From positions 86,855,298-86,919,297 of the forward strand of contig NC_090751.1 of assembly GCF_036898095.1 (NCBI RefSeq): a stretch of DNA of 64,000 nucleotides, given 5' to 3'. The position numbers and the translations under genes were made by a program. Of the stretch, positions 1 to 11,870 are shown in pieces. The notes under the pieces are model-generated. The model was not told the DNA's origin. It did no database searches and saw only the letters and a list, made by a program, of their open reading frames with translations. Position 1 is the first letter of the stretch. Every line of letters starts with the position of its first letter. This stretch comes from Palaemon carinicauda. Its lineage: Eukaryota > Arthropoda > Malacostraca > Decapoda > Palaemonidae.

Positions 1-441
1 GCAGGAAACGAGTCAGCGGCTGCCATCGCTAAGAGCGATCAACATTCCACCGCTCAAGCGAGAGATTGTCGTTACTATTCAATTAACCAATTATTTGTTA
101 TGTTTAAGAAATAGAGGCGGAGCCCACAACACCCTTGTTTATGTTTGTTGGTGAAGTCACGTGTTAATTGCCAAAGTGATCTGATAGGTCTTTTTGATCG
201 ATATTAAGTACCTGGTAATAGGCCTCTGGTACTGATACCCATACTTCACACTAGTTTGCAGAGATCGTAAACCAATGTAATGTCCCAAGCAGACCAATAT
301 CAATATTCAGTATATCTAATGCTTGATTTACAAGATCTTTTACTAGATTTCAAAAAAGTTTTACAAGCTGCTTGAAAATGTTGATTAAGTTGAAAAAAAC
401 TGTTTTGCCGAATGCTTGCAGACAAAGTGAAAGGGATTTAA
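1..441. other. Unassigned sequence
   Basis: No convincing open reading frame, repeat or RNA gene was seen here. It lies immediately upstream of the decayed transposase and may include the 5' end of that transposon, but no terminal inverted repeat could be identified. Confidence 0.4.
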
Positions 442-1190
442 ATGTATGATAAGATTCAAAGCTCCAGTAAAGTTGGCGATGTGTTTAGAGTTAGCAAAGA
501 CCAGATACGACGACTTGTAAAACGAAAGGCTAAAGTGCTAAATAATTATGACCAAGAGTGGAAAGCCCATAAAACTGGCAATGAAGAAATCAATAAGCTG
601 ACCTGGCATTAGTTTATCGATACAACCACATTTTATTTGTGAAATTGTGCTTAAAAATATTTATTAAGCATTACATATGCAAATAATTATGTATTCTGCT
701 TTTATTTTATAGAAAAAAAAGCACTCCAGTTTACAAGCGACTTTACAGTTGATTCCTTCCACGCATCAAATGGCTGGCTGGAAAGCTCTTTGAAACATCG
801 CAACACCGTGCTGGGAACAACTAGCGATAATAAGGAGGACTTTGACACATCCGTTGTAAATGGCTGGAAAACGAAACTTCCATCTTTGTGTGCTGGTTAC
901 GAACCAAAAGACATTTTCAACATGGAAGTCAGCTGTTTTATCGCAGCTCTAATAACGACAAAGACTTTCATGCGAAAGGGACAGATTCTGCTGGCAGCAA
1001 ACAACGGAAGGAACGCCCAACTGTTGCCTTGTGTGCGTCAATGACCATAGAAAAAATCTCATTGTTTGTGATCAGAAAATCCCAGAAACCTCAATGCTTC
1101 AAGAACAGGGACACAAAAAACTCTTCCAGTTGATTACCATGCCAAGAAAACAGTATGGATGACTAGTGAATTGCCCAGAAATAGCCTATG
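442..1190 (+). pseudogene. Tigger/pogo-like DNA transposase remnant
   Basis: A decayed transposase of the pogo/Tigger group (Tc1-mariner superfamily), nuclear enzymes that cut and paste their own DNA. From 442 the frame reads a CENP-B/psq-type helix-turn-helix (KVGDVFRVSKDQIRRL) and stops at a TAG at 610-612. After an AT-rich gap, a second frame from about 720 carries the family hallmark SNGWL (in FHASNGWLES), then the DIFN region that in intact relatives precedes a catalytic Asp (here NMEVSC, so that Asp looks lost). It then shows ERPTVALCASM and LFVIRKSQKPQCFKN, which match the RLTVLLCANM and LVIGKSxKPRCFKN blocks of the family. Nonsense codons and frameshifts make it non-functional. No target-site duplication was found. 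Assignment rests on order and spacing of four motifs; the exact subfamily is not determined. Confidence 0.75.
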
Positions 1191-1200
1191 TTTTAAGGTT

Positions 1201-1830
1201 CTAATTTTCTAATGCATAAGTTAATACTGCTAGGACCATCTCATTAAACACTTTTTTCAGAGAAAGTGGCATTACACTTTTCATAATCTTATTTCGTTTA
1301 CCAAATGCTCTCCTTCCCATGCTTATCATTCTGTTAATTTCGGTTTCGTGTCCTGCAGACACACTTACTGCTGTTTTTCGTAAGTACGTATAGTCATCAA
1401 CAATCTCTAGAGGTTTGTCCATATCTATTATTTGTTGTTTCTTTGCATTTCATTGAATATTATCTTAGTTTTACTCATAATCATTTTCAGTCTTACATTT
1501 CTGCTTGCTTTATTCAAATCTTCTATCATCTTTTGTAAATCTTGCCATGAGTCACTAGAGACAACCATGTCATCTGCAAATCTGTAGTTGTTACGGTATT
1601 CCCCTTTAATATTAATTCCTAAATTTTCCCAAGCTAAATTATCAAAACTACTTCTAGGTATGCAGTCAATAATTTAGGAGATATTGAGTCTCCCTGTCTA
1701 ACTCTTTTCTCAATCTGAATTTTCTCATTATCTTTTTGCAGTTTTAGGAATGATGTACTTGTATAGATATCTTCAAGTGTTCTAACATACGATTTCTTCT
1801 ATTCCTTGTTTTTGAAGGGCACCTGTTACT
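1201..1830 (-). pseudogene. RTE-type non-LTR reverse transcriptase fragment (copy B1)
   Basis: Read on the minus strand from 1830 down, fragments show RQGDSISPKL, the RT palm signature of RTE elements, then FADDMVV around the catalytic Asp pair, then MSKTKIIFNEM. A 73-residue stretch (1422 to 1201) follows, with EIVDDYTYL, EINRMISMGRRAFGK and VLAVLTYALEN, typical of the RTE thumb and connection. Several stops separate the pieces and both ends are missing. It is one of at least five RTE-like copies in the window (6252-7175, 14530-15125, 27903-29027, 57955-58430). Confidence 0.75.
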
Positions 1831-1833
1831 ATG

Positions 1834-1884
1834 TATGTATGTATACATACATATATATATACATATATATGTGTATATATATAC

Positions 1885-1945
<61 letters not shown>

Positions 1946-2008
1946 CATACATATATATACACTACATATACAACCATAAATACATACTGTATATTATACA
2001 CTCACACC

Positions 2009-2096
<88 letters not shown>

Positions 2097-2097
2097 A
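1834..2097. repeat. Compound (AT)n/(ATAC)n/(CA)n microsatellite
   Basis: Long alternating TA with GTAT/ATAC interruptions and a (CA)n block at about 2006-2030. Apparent Tyr/Ile reading frames across it on both strands are artefacts of the repeat. Confidence 0.95.
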
Positions 2098-2689
2098 CAA
2101 AACATTTTTGATACCGATTTAACAAGAACATTGGAATAAATACATCAAAGGAAAATTCTTTTATATAAGTGTTTATAGGGGCTCACTGCCGGATTGACCT
2201 TTTAGGGCTGGTATTGTAAAAGTGCAAAAGTTGACTTACAGCACATCAAAGAAAAGAAAAAAAAAAACTTATTTTGACTCTATTAAATATATTCCTGGGA
2301 GTATTGAGGATCTAGAATAGAAATTAGTCCATCTCCACAGTGAAAGCTCTGGACATGTATCAACATATTAGTACGTGTCCAATATAGCACTATGTAGTCC
2401 TGGAGGGATGGATTGATTTCCATGAAGTAGAGAAACCGAAATCGACAGGAATTTGTTAACAGAGAGGAAGCTCAGTCAGCGTAGGAGTATAAATACATAA
2501 TACCCCTTGTGGTAACTTATTACCATGGTACCCCTCAGTGAACTTGATATCTAATATACAGATTAAATATATATACTAGTGTACGCAACCCGTAGTAAAG
2601 TGACAGCTAAAACTTCAGATAGATACGCACACACACGCACCCACCTCTCATCGGGGTATGACTAATCCCTCTCCCAATACCCAAGTGGC

Positions 2690-2691
<2 letters not shown>
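2098..2691. other. Unassigned sequence
   Basis: No gene or recognisable repeat seen; short frames only. Confidence 0.4.

Positions 2692-2783
<92 letters not shown>
2692..2783. repeat. (CT)n microsatellite
   Basis: About 46 uninterrupted CT units. Confidence 0.97.
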
Positions 2784-2784
<1 letters not shown>

Positions 2785-2955
2785 AGTTGTTTTCTCTATG
2801 CCTTGAACAACTCTATTTTCTCGCGATTTCTTTTATGCACCTAATAAATCTCACAGACCGTCCTCACTCCGAAAACACCATTATTTTTTTCCATCAACGG
2901 CTCAGGAACTAAATGGGAAAAGGTCAGATCGTTTTATACGTTATGTTTTCGATTT

Positions 2956-3181
2956 AACAAAGACTTTAATTATCACCAAACAGTTAAACAGTTGCCTTAC
3001 TGAGGAAAACAAAGACTTTAATTATCACCAAACTGTTACCTTACTGAAAAAACAAAGACTTTAATTATCACCAAACTGTTGCCTTACTGAGGAAAACAAT
3101 GACTTTAATTATCACCAAACTATTGCCTTACTAAGGAAAACAAAGACTTTAATCATCAAATTGTTGCCTTACTGAGGGAAA
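2956..3181. repeat. 45-bp tandem repeat, about five units
   Basis: Five diverged units beginning AACAAAGACTTTAATTATCA and containing GTTGCCTTACTGAGGAAA. Unit length varies slightly (about 37-53 bp) through small insertions and deletions. No coding potential seen. Confidence 0.85.
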
Positions 3182-3635
3182 CTTCTAGACACATTGGTTA
3201 GACAAGACCTCTGAGGTTCAACGTAACTAGCATACAATCTCCCATTGTGCCCTCTTGTTGTTGACGTAAGCAATAAATTGGGTACATATTGACTGTGGTG
3301 GGTGGCAGATGGAATCAAGAAGCGTAAGGGGATGAAAACCTCATCCCAAAAGACAAAGCCTACTGAGAAGTGCCTGTGTGCGCATGTGTATACACACATA
3401 TAAGTATTTATCATATAATAGGTATAAAAAAAACTATTTGCAATGTGAATTGCTGATAATGTCAACCATCTAAGTAAATGCCAGACAAAATTAAAACATT
3501 TTTTTCGAATTATTAGTTACAACATAATATATCAATAATCATGTGATTTGATAAAGATAAAATTATACTAATTTAAAAAAAAAATATAAACACCAAGTTA
3601 CTTTTACTAAAAATATATTATTGAACATACATTTC

Positions 3636-3637
<2 letters not shown>
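3182..3637. other. Unassigned sequence
   Basis: No feature recognised. A 98-residue minus-strand frame covers part of it but has no motif and ends in the tandem repeat. Confidence 0.4.

Positions 3638-3713
<76 letters not shown>
3638..3713. repeat. (GA)n microsatellite
   Basis: About 38 GA units. Confidence 0.97.
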
Positions 3714-3714
<1 letters not shown>

Positions 3715-4191
3715 TGTTAATAAAGTTGCTCGCTGGACGTGATCAATCAACCAGTGATATATTATGACATATCACATGAAATTAAAACATAAATCTGTAG
3801 GCTGTGCGGCAGATACAATCACATACAAACCACATAGACATACTGTATTACATCAACAATAAACGCCGATTCTCTTTATCTGCCAACCATTACAAAAAGA
3901 AATGTTAATGAATACATTAACAAACATAAAACTCATGGGCGAATTTACACACACAGTCGTGGAAAACCATTCGAATCAATGCCAAGTTACCTTGAATGTG
4001 GACCTATATCTTGGGCTCAATCCCGTCCTGGAAAGGAATTGACAGAGATTGTTTCTTTTCATCAAGGCAGTGATGATTGCAGATGATCGACAGATAATCG
4101 CGGTGGTTTGCAACCAGTGAAGATGCCCATCTACATGGGGCAGATACCGCGTCACAAAAATAATCTGCCAAAACAGGAAGGCAACACCTGG

Positions 4192-4195
<4 letters not shown>
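3714..4195. other. Unassigned sequence
   Basis: No feature recognised between two (GA)n tracts. Confidence 0.4.

Positions 4196-4265
<70 letters not shown>
4196..4265. repeat. (GA)n microsatellite
   Basis: About 35 GA units. Confidence 0.97.
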
Positions 4266-4267
<2 letters not shown>

Positions 4268-4813
4268 GATAAACCCTCTAGTGCCATGGCCACTGACAAC
4301 ACAAAAGAGTCATCAACAACACGTCGACCTAACCGAGATACTCTGCATTACTGACACATTTTCGGAAAATACCTGTCAGAAACATTTTCCTCATATGCAC
4401 TGTCACCCTAACCCATTTTATTTACGTTTGTCCATATTTCAACTTTATTTTTACCTACGCTATGCCATTAACGTCGATGGCACTCATTCAGAGGGCCTAG
4501 TCATGGAATGGTTGAATTCTAATTCTACATCAGTATTTCTAGGAAATAAAGCTTTCACATAAAGAGTTGATAAACTTCTGTTGTTGTTATGAGAACGTCA
4601 AAATTGATTATTAAAACAAAGTCAAAGGGACTTTTGGTACGAATAAATACGGTTACAAAGAATGACAGAAATAGGAAAAAGTAAATGTTAAACGTAAGGT
4701 GAATTTTGGCAAATCAGGATTTGTCTCTGATAAAAAATACGAATAGAAAGTATATCTAAATAAACCTAACGTGGAGCCGGGTTGGGACGGTAAAGTGACT
4801 ACAAATCGATGAC
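4266..4813. other. Unassigned sequence
   Basis: No gene recognised; short frames without motifs. Confidence 0.4.
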
Positions 4814-5115
4814 TGTTTAAAGGTCGCTCATGAATGCAAGAGTCAAGGGACAGTAACATAGCACTGGTTAGCAGAACAATGCCATAGAAACTGGCTATAT
4901 ATATCCATATAATCAACGGCCAAGACCACTCTCCAGCCAAGCTAGAACCAGGGAGGGCCAGGCCATGACTGATAGGTAGACATATAGGTTCCCCCAAACA
5001 CCCCTACCATCCTCCGCTCACAAGGATGGTGAGGTTACAGAAACTACAAGAAACTATCGAGTTTCAGCGGTATCTGCCGTCCAGCAGAACGCCAAGCAGG
5101 GACGTTTATACAAGG
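4814..5115 (-). mobile_element. tRNA-derived SINE, family S1, degraded head
   Basis: Minus-strand copy of the SINE also seen at 13668-13995 (+), 57180-57505 (-) and 57540-57830 (-). Shared blocks are GGTCGCTCATGAATGC, AGCTAGAACCAGGGAGGGCC, the AGGTTCCCCCAAAC block and CTCACAAGGATGGTGAGG. The tRNA-like head with the polymerase III boxes is at the right end and is much degraded here. Confidence 0.8.
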
Positions 5116-5929
5116 CTTACCGAAAATGACAAGGTTTAAATGCAAAGAGACAACCACTAAACCAGAGAAGATCAAAAGAATAAAAAATACAACACGAGGG
5201 GTAAAAAAGGAATAAAGTTAACTACAAATACGGCCGCTTGAAGGATGGAAGGATATACAAGGTAGGACAGAAGGTAGTTTGTCTTAGCAGTAATGGGAAT
5301 GGAAGAGGACACACACACACAAAAAAAAAAAGTAAAACTAAAAAAAGAATTTGTTTTAGTTGTTGTTAAGTTCTTTACTCTTAGAGGAGGAGGTCGTCTT
5401 GCTTCCCGTGAGTAGCGATAATAATATCGAATAACCAGTTTCGAGTCTGCCTTATGTAACGGCACATTTCCTGATATTTTCCCCAAGTCCTCCGAAGCCT
5501 TATCAGCATATTCAGGAGGCGCGAGACGCACACATAGTCACCACGGACACAATGGAGCAGAAAATCACTCCATTTTGAGAGCCTTCTGCTCGCCAGGGAG
5601 GAAGGCATCGTATATTTTTCAATATCCTCGAGGCAGCAGATAAATTGTTTATTTTTTGTAGAGAGGCGGCGGAGAGGCCTTTCCTTGTACGCCTATTCTT
5701 TCAAAAATGATTTACTTAAGATTTATTTAGATGACTACAACGTGCCATCTAGTTCGGATAAAAGAGGATGGTTGGCCGTGGGTTTAAAAGGCGTGTTTGT
5801 GTAAATTACCAAACGAATAATAACTGTTTTTCGTAACTTTACAGGAGAGGCAATGTGAAGCAATTGTACCCAAATGTCTAAAAAAAAAACAGCTATCGTT
5901 GAGCTACATGTTTAAATATATAAATACAT
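5116..5929. other. Unassigned sequence
   Basis: No convincing gene. Two overlapping minus-strand frames of 119 and 75 residues lie here but show no family motif and end in low-complexity stretches. Confidence 0.4.
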
Positions 5930-6251
<322 letters not shown>

Positions 6252-7175
6252 TTAGCCGTCGCTAGACCACAGCAGGACAAAGGTCTCAGACATGACCTTC
6301 CACTCGGTTCATGGTCTTTCTATGCCAGCCTAAACTCTAAAATTTTCTTAGCGCATCAATCCATCGTCTTCTATTCTCTGCTTCATTTGCAACCTCTAAC
6401 GACCCATTCTGTTATTCTTCTTGTCCGTCTATTATCTGTCATTCTCATTATATGTCCTGCCCATGTCCATTTCCTTTTCCTAAATGTTGTTAGAATATCC
6501 TCTACTTTAGTTTCCTCTCGTATCCATGTTGCTCTTTTTCTGCCTCTTAGTGTTATTCTCATCATCATTCTTTCCATTGCTCTTTGAGTTGTAACTAGCT
6601 TATGTTCTACGGCTTTCGTAAGGTTTAAGTTTCTGATACACAAATTAATACTGGTAGAAACATCTCTGATTAAATACATTTCTTTTTAGAGAGAGAGGAA
6701 TTAAGCTTTTCATAACCTCATTTTGTTTACCAAATGCTCTCCATCCCATGCTCATCCTTCTTTCAATTTCGATTTCATGCCCTGGGGAAACCCATTTACT
6801 GTCTGTCCAAAGTACGTATAATCATTAACAATCTCTACAGGTTTCCTCCCTAACCGTTATTTGTTGCCCATGCATTTTCATTGAAAATTATCTTAGTTTT
6901 ACTCAATTCATTTTAAGTCTTACATTTCTGCTTTCTACATTCAAATCTTCTATCATCTCTTGCAATTCCTCCCATGATTCACTAAAATAAACGATGTCAT
7001 CTGCATAAAAATAAGTTGTCAAAGTATTCCTCATTAATATCAATTCCTATATTTTCCTTATTATAAATTCTTTAGAAATATTCTAGGCACGCTGTTAGTA
7101 ATTGAAAAGTGGGGGTGTCCCTAATTCCTTTCTCAATCGGAATTTCCTCACTATCTTTATGTAGTTTTAAGGATT
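6252..7175 (-). pseudogene. RTE-type reverse transcriptase C-terminal part (copy B2)
   Basis: The minus strand encodes the RTE C-terminus: AVEHKLVTTQRAMERMMMR, GRKRATWIREETKVEDI and WAGHIMRMTDNRRTRRITEW. These are the blocks that follow the RT thumb in RTE elements. Further right (to about 7175) the polymerase part is heavily mutated but still matches copy B1, for example the block ending MLQKxxK and the codons equivalent to VDDYTYL. The 3' end (left) carries TTTGTCCTGCTGTGGTC and runs into the (AT)n tract. Not functional. Confidence 0.75.
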
Positions 7176-7499
7176 AAGAGGTTTTGTGAAGAGTAGGGAA
7201 CAGAAAATAAAAATACCATTTTATGATCATTCGCAATACATCGAAAAAAAGGGGCAACTTGTATCTATTACCGATATAAAAAATCTTAACAGAAATAAGC
7301 ATACATACCTTCTTGATAAAAGGATCTCTGTTCAATTACAGAGCGACCATATAATAATTAAAATTACTTCCTTTTCACTTAGGAACCTTTTGTGCCTCTC
7401 ATTCTTCTAATGGTATTTTGGTGGTACTATCCACATGATAATTTATTTTATAAACAATTCTGTTCAATCTTTGAAGAACTGTATTTTTATTTCCCTTAC
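7176..7499. other. Unassigned sequence
   Basis: A 74-residue frame at 7186-7410 has no recognisable motif. Nothing else seen. Confidence 0.35.
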
Positions 7500-7660
7500 T
7501 TAACGGGAATACCTTAACGTGGTGAAATGGTTTAAAAATATCCCACCATTACCAATCTGCACTGGCCAGCGTGGTGATGAAAACTGGTCAAAGCTCAGAC
7601 ATGAATAAAGACATGTCTGTGGCCCTTGTCCTGCAGCGGACTAGAAACGGTTGCATTTCT
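7500..7660 (+). repeat. Dispersed repeat with an RTE-like 3' tail
   Basis: It contains CCACCATTACCAATCTGCAC and GGCCAGCGTGGTGATGAAAA and ends with ACATGTCTGTGGCCCTTGTC, CTGCAGCGGACTAGAAACGG. This end closely resembles the 3' end of the RTE copy at 58360-58415 (ACATGTCCCAGGCACTTG, CTGCAGTG, AACGG). It may be a short element that borrows the RTE tail; this is inference. Confidence 0.5.
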
Positions 7661-7919
7661 ATTGTTGTATTTTTATTTAGACATTAAGCTTATTGGCGTG
7701 CTAGTCCAACCTTAAAGGTGGGCCATAATCCTTCACAAGAATGCTATACCCAGCTACCAGAGACATTGGAGGGAAGTTAGTATACGTTCCAATATAACTA
7801 CGATTTTATATTGAGCCGATATAAAATCAAATTCAATAATCGAAAGGTGAAACATACGAGATGAGTGTCTATCATGCCATATTGGATATATAACACATGG
7901 TCTAGTTTCCTCTTGAAAC

Positions 7920-8075
7920 ACAATTCAAAATATGCGTAGGCACGAAGTAGATGATGAATGGGAAATTATTGAATGCAAAGCTCAAGATAAAGACGACCAG
8001 CGAAATCTAACCGAGGCCCTTTGCGTCAACAGGCGTGGGAGGAAATGATAATGATGATGACGATGATAATTCAAA
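7920..8075 (+). pseudogene. RTE-like ORF 3' terminus with (GAT)n tail
   Basis: A short frame ends NLTEALCVNRRGRK followed by TGA and a GATGATGATGACGATGAT tail. The tail and the ALC-type C-terminus resemble RTE 3' ends. Only the last few dozen codons can be seen. Confidence 0.45.
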
Positions 8076-8305
8076 ATCAATAAGAAACTTATTTTTTTGA
8101 ACGCCTACTAGTTATCACTATGCCAGGCTGGTCCTAGTTTCCCTTTTATTATTTTTCATTTTGAAAATATTCAGAATATAGTCTTAATGACTAATCCAAA
8201 AGCATAAAATATATAGTTAGTTAAATCCTAGAAAATAAATAACGGATCCAAAAACAAAATGTAGGGAGTCTATTTAATGCATGTCTAAGCAGTCTTAGAT
8301 AAAAG

Positions 8306-8553
8306 ATTATATTATTATTATTATTACTATCCAAGCTACAACCCTAATTGGAAAAGCAAGATGCTATAAGCCCAGGGGCCCCAATAGGGAAAAATAGCCC
8401 AGTGAGCAAAGGAAATAAGGAAATGAATAAAAGAACAGAACAAATTAACAATAAATCATTCTAAAAAAGGCAACAACGTCAAAACAGATATGTCATATAT
8501 AAACTATTAACAACATCAAAAACAAATATGTCATATATAAACTATTAAAAGAC
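8306..8553 (-). mobile_element. LINE-A copy A1: 3'UTR and (TAA)n tail
   Basis: Minus strand: the UTR follows the stop of ORF2 at 8554 and ends in (TAA)n at 8308-8328. The conserved 3' block AAGCTACAACCCTAATTGG, AAAGCAAGATGCTATAAGCC, AATAGCCCAGTGAG recurs at 12388, 16040-16194, 29293, 55317, 62800-62930 and 63835, each next to a TAA/ATT tract. This identifies that very common motif as the tail of this retrotransposon. Confidence 0.9.
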
Positions 8554-11402
8554 TCATGTCCACCTGGTCAACAAAAAAGCATTTGCTCCAACTTTGAACT
8601 TTTGAAGTTCTACTGATTCAACCACCCGATTAGGAAGATCATTCCACAACTTGGTAACAGCTGGAATAAAACTTCTAGAGTACTGCGTAGTATTGAGCCT
8701 CAGGATGAAGGGCTGGCCATTAGAATTAACTGCTTGCCTAGTATTACGAACAGGATAGAATTGTCCAGGGAGATCTGAATGTAAAGGATGGTCAGAGTTA
8801 TGAAAAATCTTATGCAACATGCATAATGAACTAATTGAACGACGGTGCCAGAGATTAATATCTAGATCAGGAATAAGAAATTTAATAGACCGTAAGTTTC
8901 TGTCCAATAAATTGAGATGAGAATCAGCAGCTGAACACCAGACAGGAGAACAATACTCAATACAAGGTAGAATGAAAGAATTAAAACACTTCTTTAGAAT
9001 AGATTGATCACCGGAAATCTTAAAAGACTTTCTCAATAAGCCAATTTTTTGTGCAATTGAAGAAGACACAGACCTTAAATGTTTCTCAAAAGTAAATTTG
9101 CTGTCGAGAATCACACCTAAAATTTTGAAAGTCATACAAATTTAAAGAAACATTATCAATACTGAGATCCGGATGTTGAGGAGCCACCGTCCTTGACCTA
9201 CTTACAATCATACTTTGAGTTTTGTTAGGATTCAACTTCATACCCCATAATTTGCACCATGCACTAATTTTAGCTAAATCTCTATTAAGGGATTCACCAT
9301 CCCCAGATCTACATTCAGGGGATGGAATTGATGCAAAGAGAGTAGCATCATCTGCATACGCAACAAGCTTGTTTTCTAGGCCAAACCACATGTCATGTGT
9401 ATATAGTATGAAAAGTAATGGGCCAAGAACACTATCCTGTGGAACACCGGATATCACATTCCTATACTCACTATGGTGCCCGTCAACAACAACTCTCTGA
9501 GATTTATTACTTAAAAAATCAATAATAACGCTAAGAAACGACCCACCCACTCCCAACTGTTTCAGTTTGAAAACAAGGGCCTCGTGATTTACACGGTCAA
9601 AGGCAGCACTAAAATCAAGGCCAATCATACGCACTTCATGACTTCTGTACAGCATTGGCGATTGTAAGAAGGGCATCACATGCTCCAAGGCCTTTACGAA
9701 AACCAAATTGCAAACTAGGGAGTAGATGATTACCTTCAGCAAACCTATTAAGACGTTTTGCCAGAAGACGTTCAAAAACTTTAGAAAATATGGGAGTTAT
9801 GGAAATTGGGCGGTAATCAGTGGGACTTGAGCTACCACAAACACATTTACATAGAGGAGTAACATCACCAATTCTCCAACTAGTGCTAAAAGCTCCTCTT
9901 CTTGCTAACTTGCGCAAAATAACAGATAACTTTGGAGCCAAGAAATCTGCTGTCTTTATAAAAAACAAAGGAAAAACACCATTTGGGTCTACACCTCCAT
10001 AAGCATCAAGGTCCATCAACAGAGCTTTAATCTCACGAGATCGAAAAGCTAAACTAGTTAGTTTAGCCTCAGGAAAACAGGAATGAGGAAGTTAAAGTTT
10101 TTCATTACTCTGTTTACTGTCAAAAACATCAGCCAAAAGGGTTGCCTTTTCCTTTTGACAGTGAGTGACTGAGCCATCAGGTTTAAGTAAAGGAGGAACT
10201 GTTGCATCTACACCAAAGAGTGCAGATTTAAGAGTAGACCACCATTTATGTTCCTGAGTTGTACCAGAAAGGGTTTCTTTTATGGTTAAATTGTACTCCA
10301 TTTCAGTTGAGGCATAAACTCTCTGAGCAAAAGCTCGAAGCTGAGTATAGTTGTTCCACGTCAAATCTGATCTGTTACCCTTCCAAAGGTGATAGACCTC
10401 CTGCTTCTCCAAATAAGCATGTCTACAATCATCATTAAACCACGGTTTGTCTTTCACTCGGTACCTTAGCACACGAGAAGGGATACGCCTATCGATTATG
10501 TTGACTAGATTCTCATTCAAAGGGACAACGGGATCTACACTATTATATAATTGTGACCGATTCAAGAACAAAAGATCATGCAAAATCCCATTCCAGTCTG
10601 CTTGGGATTTCATATAAATTTTACAATAATATGATATATTAGGGACAGGCTGCTCAGTCTTCACTAATAATGAAATCAAGGCATGATCAGATGTCCCAAC
10701 TGGAGAACCAACCTTACTAGTTATAACGCCAGGGGAGTCAGTGTATACGAGGTCCAAACAATTACCAGACCTGTGAGTAGCTTCATTTATGATATGCTCA
10801 CAGCCTGATTCAGAGGCAAAGTCTAAAGCTCTTAAGCCATGGCGATCGGTAGGAGAGATAGAACTTAACCACTCCCTATGGTGAGCATTAAAATCACCAA
10901 CAAAGACAAAAGAAGCCTTTCTATCATCTTCTTGTATCTTAGCCATAATGGTAAGAAGGCAATCGAAGATAGAATCATCCATGTCTGGATTTCAGTAGAT
11001 CGAACACAAATAAAAGTTGTTATGCCTGCCACAAACTTATATTACCTGAATCTCATGACATCCACATTGATAGCAGGACTTAAGAGAAGCAGGGTACTCG
11101 GTCCTAATATACACCGCCATTCCCCTGGCCCTAGGGATGGCATTGCGTTACAACATTATTGGCTTCTTAAAACCACTTATGAGCTCAGATGAGTGCCTCA
11201 TATTAGAAACCAAAGTTTCTGAGCACAAAAGAATATCATACTGTCTGGATGCAACTGTAAGGTCTTGGATATTTGCATGAAGACCACGAATATTGCAATA
11301 CAGAAGACGACATTGACGAAATCTAGGACGTACTGGTCCCGGATTTCGTTCAATGTCTCCAGACAGCATAAGAATTAACAGAAATAAAAAAAGAGACATC
11401 AT
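8554..11402 (-). pseudogene. LINE-A copy A1 ORF2: APE endonuclease + reverse transcriptase
   Basis: The polyprotein nicks target DNA and reverse-transcribes its own RNA at the nick. The start is ATG at 11402-11400, with an in-frame TAG four codons upstream (11414-11412). Order on the minus strand: hydrophobic N-terminus, 2A-like GDIERNPGP (11360-11334), endonuclease with LLYCNIRGL, SETL, VFVGDFNAHH (about 10915), GNCLDLVYT and GTSDHALIS. RT follows with PTDYRPISIT, QFGFRKG, SAAFDRVNH, SGVPQDSVLGPLLF (usual Gly replaced by Asp), YADD at 9358-9347, then a C-terminal domain ending in WNDLPNR. The layout fits the CR1/Jockey group; the clade is not settled. In-frame stops near 11148 and 10092 and frameshifts near 9775 and 9130 inactivate this copy. 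It is the longest of seven copies. Confidence 0.88.
11334..11402 (-). other. 2A-like ribosome-skipping motif fused to a signal-like N-terminus
   Basis: Residues 1-13 of LINE-A ORF2 are almost all Leu, Phe, Ile and Met. Residues 15-23 are GDIERNPGP, matching the 2A consensus D(V/I)ExNPG|P exactly. In known 2A peptides the ribosome fails to join the final Gly and Pro, yielding two products. Here skipping would release a short hydrophobic peptide and give an enzyme starting with Pro. Activity is not shown by sequence alone. Confidence 0.8.
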
Positions 11403-11870
11403 ACTTAAAAACTAGATTAACAAGAATTATAACAAAAACAATATGTACAGAATTATAAATAAAGTGATTGATGATACCCATAGACTATAGTAAAAAGTCG
11501 GACAAACTGGTCAACATGGAGGAGCCGATACGCCATGCAAGGCTAAATACCCTCCAGGATAGCCACTTCAACTGAAGGGAGGACAGTAAGGATGGTTTTG
11601 AGAAGAAAAATAATCAGGTAAGGAAAAGACAACCTCTTGATAAACCACCAGGCATCCATGGCCCTTCTATTAAGCCTGCCCAACACACCATTTCAAAAAA
11701 ACAAGAGGAAGAAAAAAATAAGATAGGACTCTAACCCAAGACATTGGAAGACCATGGTACAGAGGCTATGGCACTACCTAAGACTAGAGAACAATGGTTT
11801 AATTTTGGAGTGTCCTTCTCCTAAAAGAGCTGCTTACCATAGCTAAATAGTCTCTTCTAACCTTGAATAT
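11403..11870 (-). other. Probable 5' untranslated region of LINE-A
   Basis: Sequence directly upstream of ORF2 with no frame. It includes CAAGACATTGGAAGACCATG and GGCTATGGCACTACCTAAGA, which I recall as common in shrimp DNA. No second copy occurs in this window, so the element's 5' limit cannot be fixed from the sequence. Confidence 0.4.

Noticed and set aside
1744..2139. Tyr/Ile-rich reading frames, as in all other (AT)n tracts (5899-6280, 14159-14483, 16307-16594, 24153-24559, 34840-35401)
   Set aside because: Pure products of dinucleotide repeat; present on both strands, with no motif and no codon bias.
5172..5608. Minus-strand frames of 119 and 75 residues as a host gene
   Set aside because: No recognisable motif or splice structure; mutually overlapping.
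11403..11870. A separate ORF1 for LINE-A
   Set aside because: No open frame of useful length upstream of ORF2; either lost or located beyond what this copy preserves.
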